Assembly (NCBI GenBank): GCA_023078555.1
Contig: CM041196.1
Location: 10,558,985 to 10,622,984, forward strand
Reading direction: 5' to 3'
Length of the DNA: 64,000 bases
From: Ulva prolifera
Taxonomy: Eukaryota; Chlorophyta; Ulvophyceae; Ulvales; Ulvaceae
The translations under genes and the position numbers were made by a program. The notes under the pieces are model-generated. The model was given only the letters and a program-made list of their open reading frames with translations. It ran no database searches and had not been told where the DNA came from. Below, piece by piece: positions 63,651 to 64,000 of the stretch (position 1 is its first letter; every line of letters begins with the position of its first letter).

Positions 63651-64000
63651 TTACGTGGTTGGGAGTCCGCGCCACATCGTATGGGCGTGGGCTCACTTCC
63701 TCTCCGGTGTGTCACCCTTTGTCACGCACATGTGGGTTGACAAAGACGCCAAGAGGCGCAAGGCCGGAGGTAAACAAGATGGCCATGCTAGACCCAGCAA
63801 GAGGACATGCGTTCCAACCTCAAACGTGCCAACAGGTCTAAATGCGCTGGCAGCATATATGTTGTACGAACGGGGCCATTACACATCTCTCAGGTCCCGC
63901 CCGGAGGAAGAGCTGGAGCCCGATGAGGCAGTGGCCAAGGCGATAGGTGACAACTGCCGCCATATGCTAGCAGGGTGCCACGGCGTGCCCACTGCCCCGC
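63651..64000 (+). CDS. Possible exon running off the right edge
   Basis: An acceptor GGATGCAG at 63650 opens a frame without stop to the window end: GYVVGSPRHIVWAWAHFLSG, VTHMWVDKDAKRRKAGGKQD, later RPEEELEPDEAVAKAIGDNC. Preceding frames at 63293-63550 and 63402-63617 may be earlier exons. It looks protein-coding but I recognise no domain. Confidence 0.35.

Overview
This is eukaryotic, transposon-dominated DNA. Coding sequence is broken by GT-AG introns (for example a consensus donor near 8852 and acceptors near 8639, 9576, 14529 and 35181). There are no bacterial operons, and almost every recognisable protein comes from a eukaryotic mobile-element family: Copia, a Ngaro/DIRS-type tyrosine-recombinase retroelement, Plavaka/TNP2 (CACTA-related) transposases, PIF/Harbinger, and a Tc1/mariner-like DDE enzyme. 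Such a mixture suits the nuclear genome of an alga or other protist, but no sequence here fixes the taxon and I assign none. I saw no rRNA, tRNA, CRISPR array or clear single-copy housekeeping gene.

Layout. 1-6.1 kb: a decayed Plavaka/TNP2-like transposase gene, split by a 1.55-kb inverted-repeat element (579-2130) with a perfect 8-bp target duplication. 6.8-7.4 kb: a dispersed repeat with an inverted partner at 50.0-50.6 kb. 7.6-9.7 kb: a broken ULP1-type (C48) cysteine peptidase gene. 13.2-22.5 kb: a second TNP2-like transposase gene, split by a 5.1-kb Ngaro-like element (14603-19719) with classic split direct repeats (A1...B1-A2-B2). Removing that element rejoins the transposase reading frame exactly, with no target duplication. 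23.1-42.0 kb: a nest of insertions. Copia copy A (LTR at 23861) received Copia copy B (25406-31988, nearly identical LTRs), a 4.6-kb composite-looking DNA transposon (32222-36848) and a solo LTR (37416-37808). Copy A then ends abruptly in a fragment of the Ngaro-like element. 44-52.9 kb: a low-information region with a Copia gag remnant and diverged duplications. 52931-56638: a complete PIF/Harbinger element with TAA target duplications, an intact DDE transposase and a SANT-like accessory gene. 57.4-60.2 kb: a 2.8-kb unit bounded by about 267-bp inverted repeats around unrecognised exons. 60.2-64 kb: mostly unresolved sequence, with a possible exon running off the right edge.

The most unusual unit is 32222-36848. 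Two nearly identical elements of about 0.76-0.78 kb, each with its own 30-bp terminal inverted repeats, sit in direct orientation around 3.1 kb of cargo. Only the outermost ends are flanked by a 4-bp target duplication (GTGG), so the whole block seems to have moved as one, like a bacterial composite transposon. The cargo encodes a DDE transposase with Tc1/mariner-like motifs. Antisense to it, in what looks like an intron, is an intact 215-residue protein with a zinc-binding cysteine cluster and an EDxHD/Vsr-like nuclease signature.
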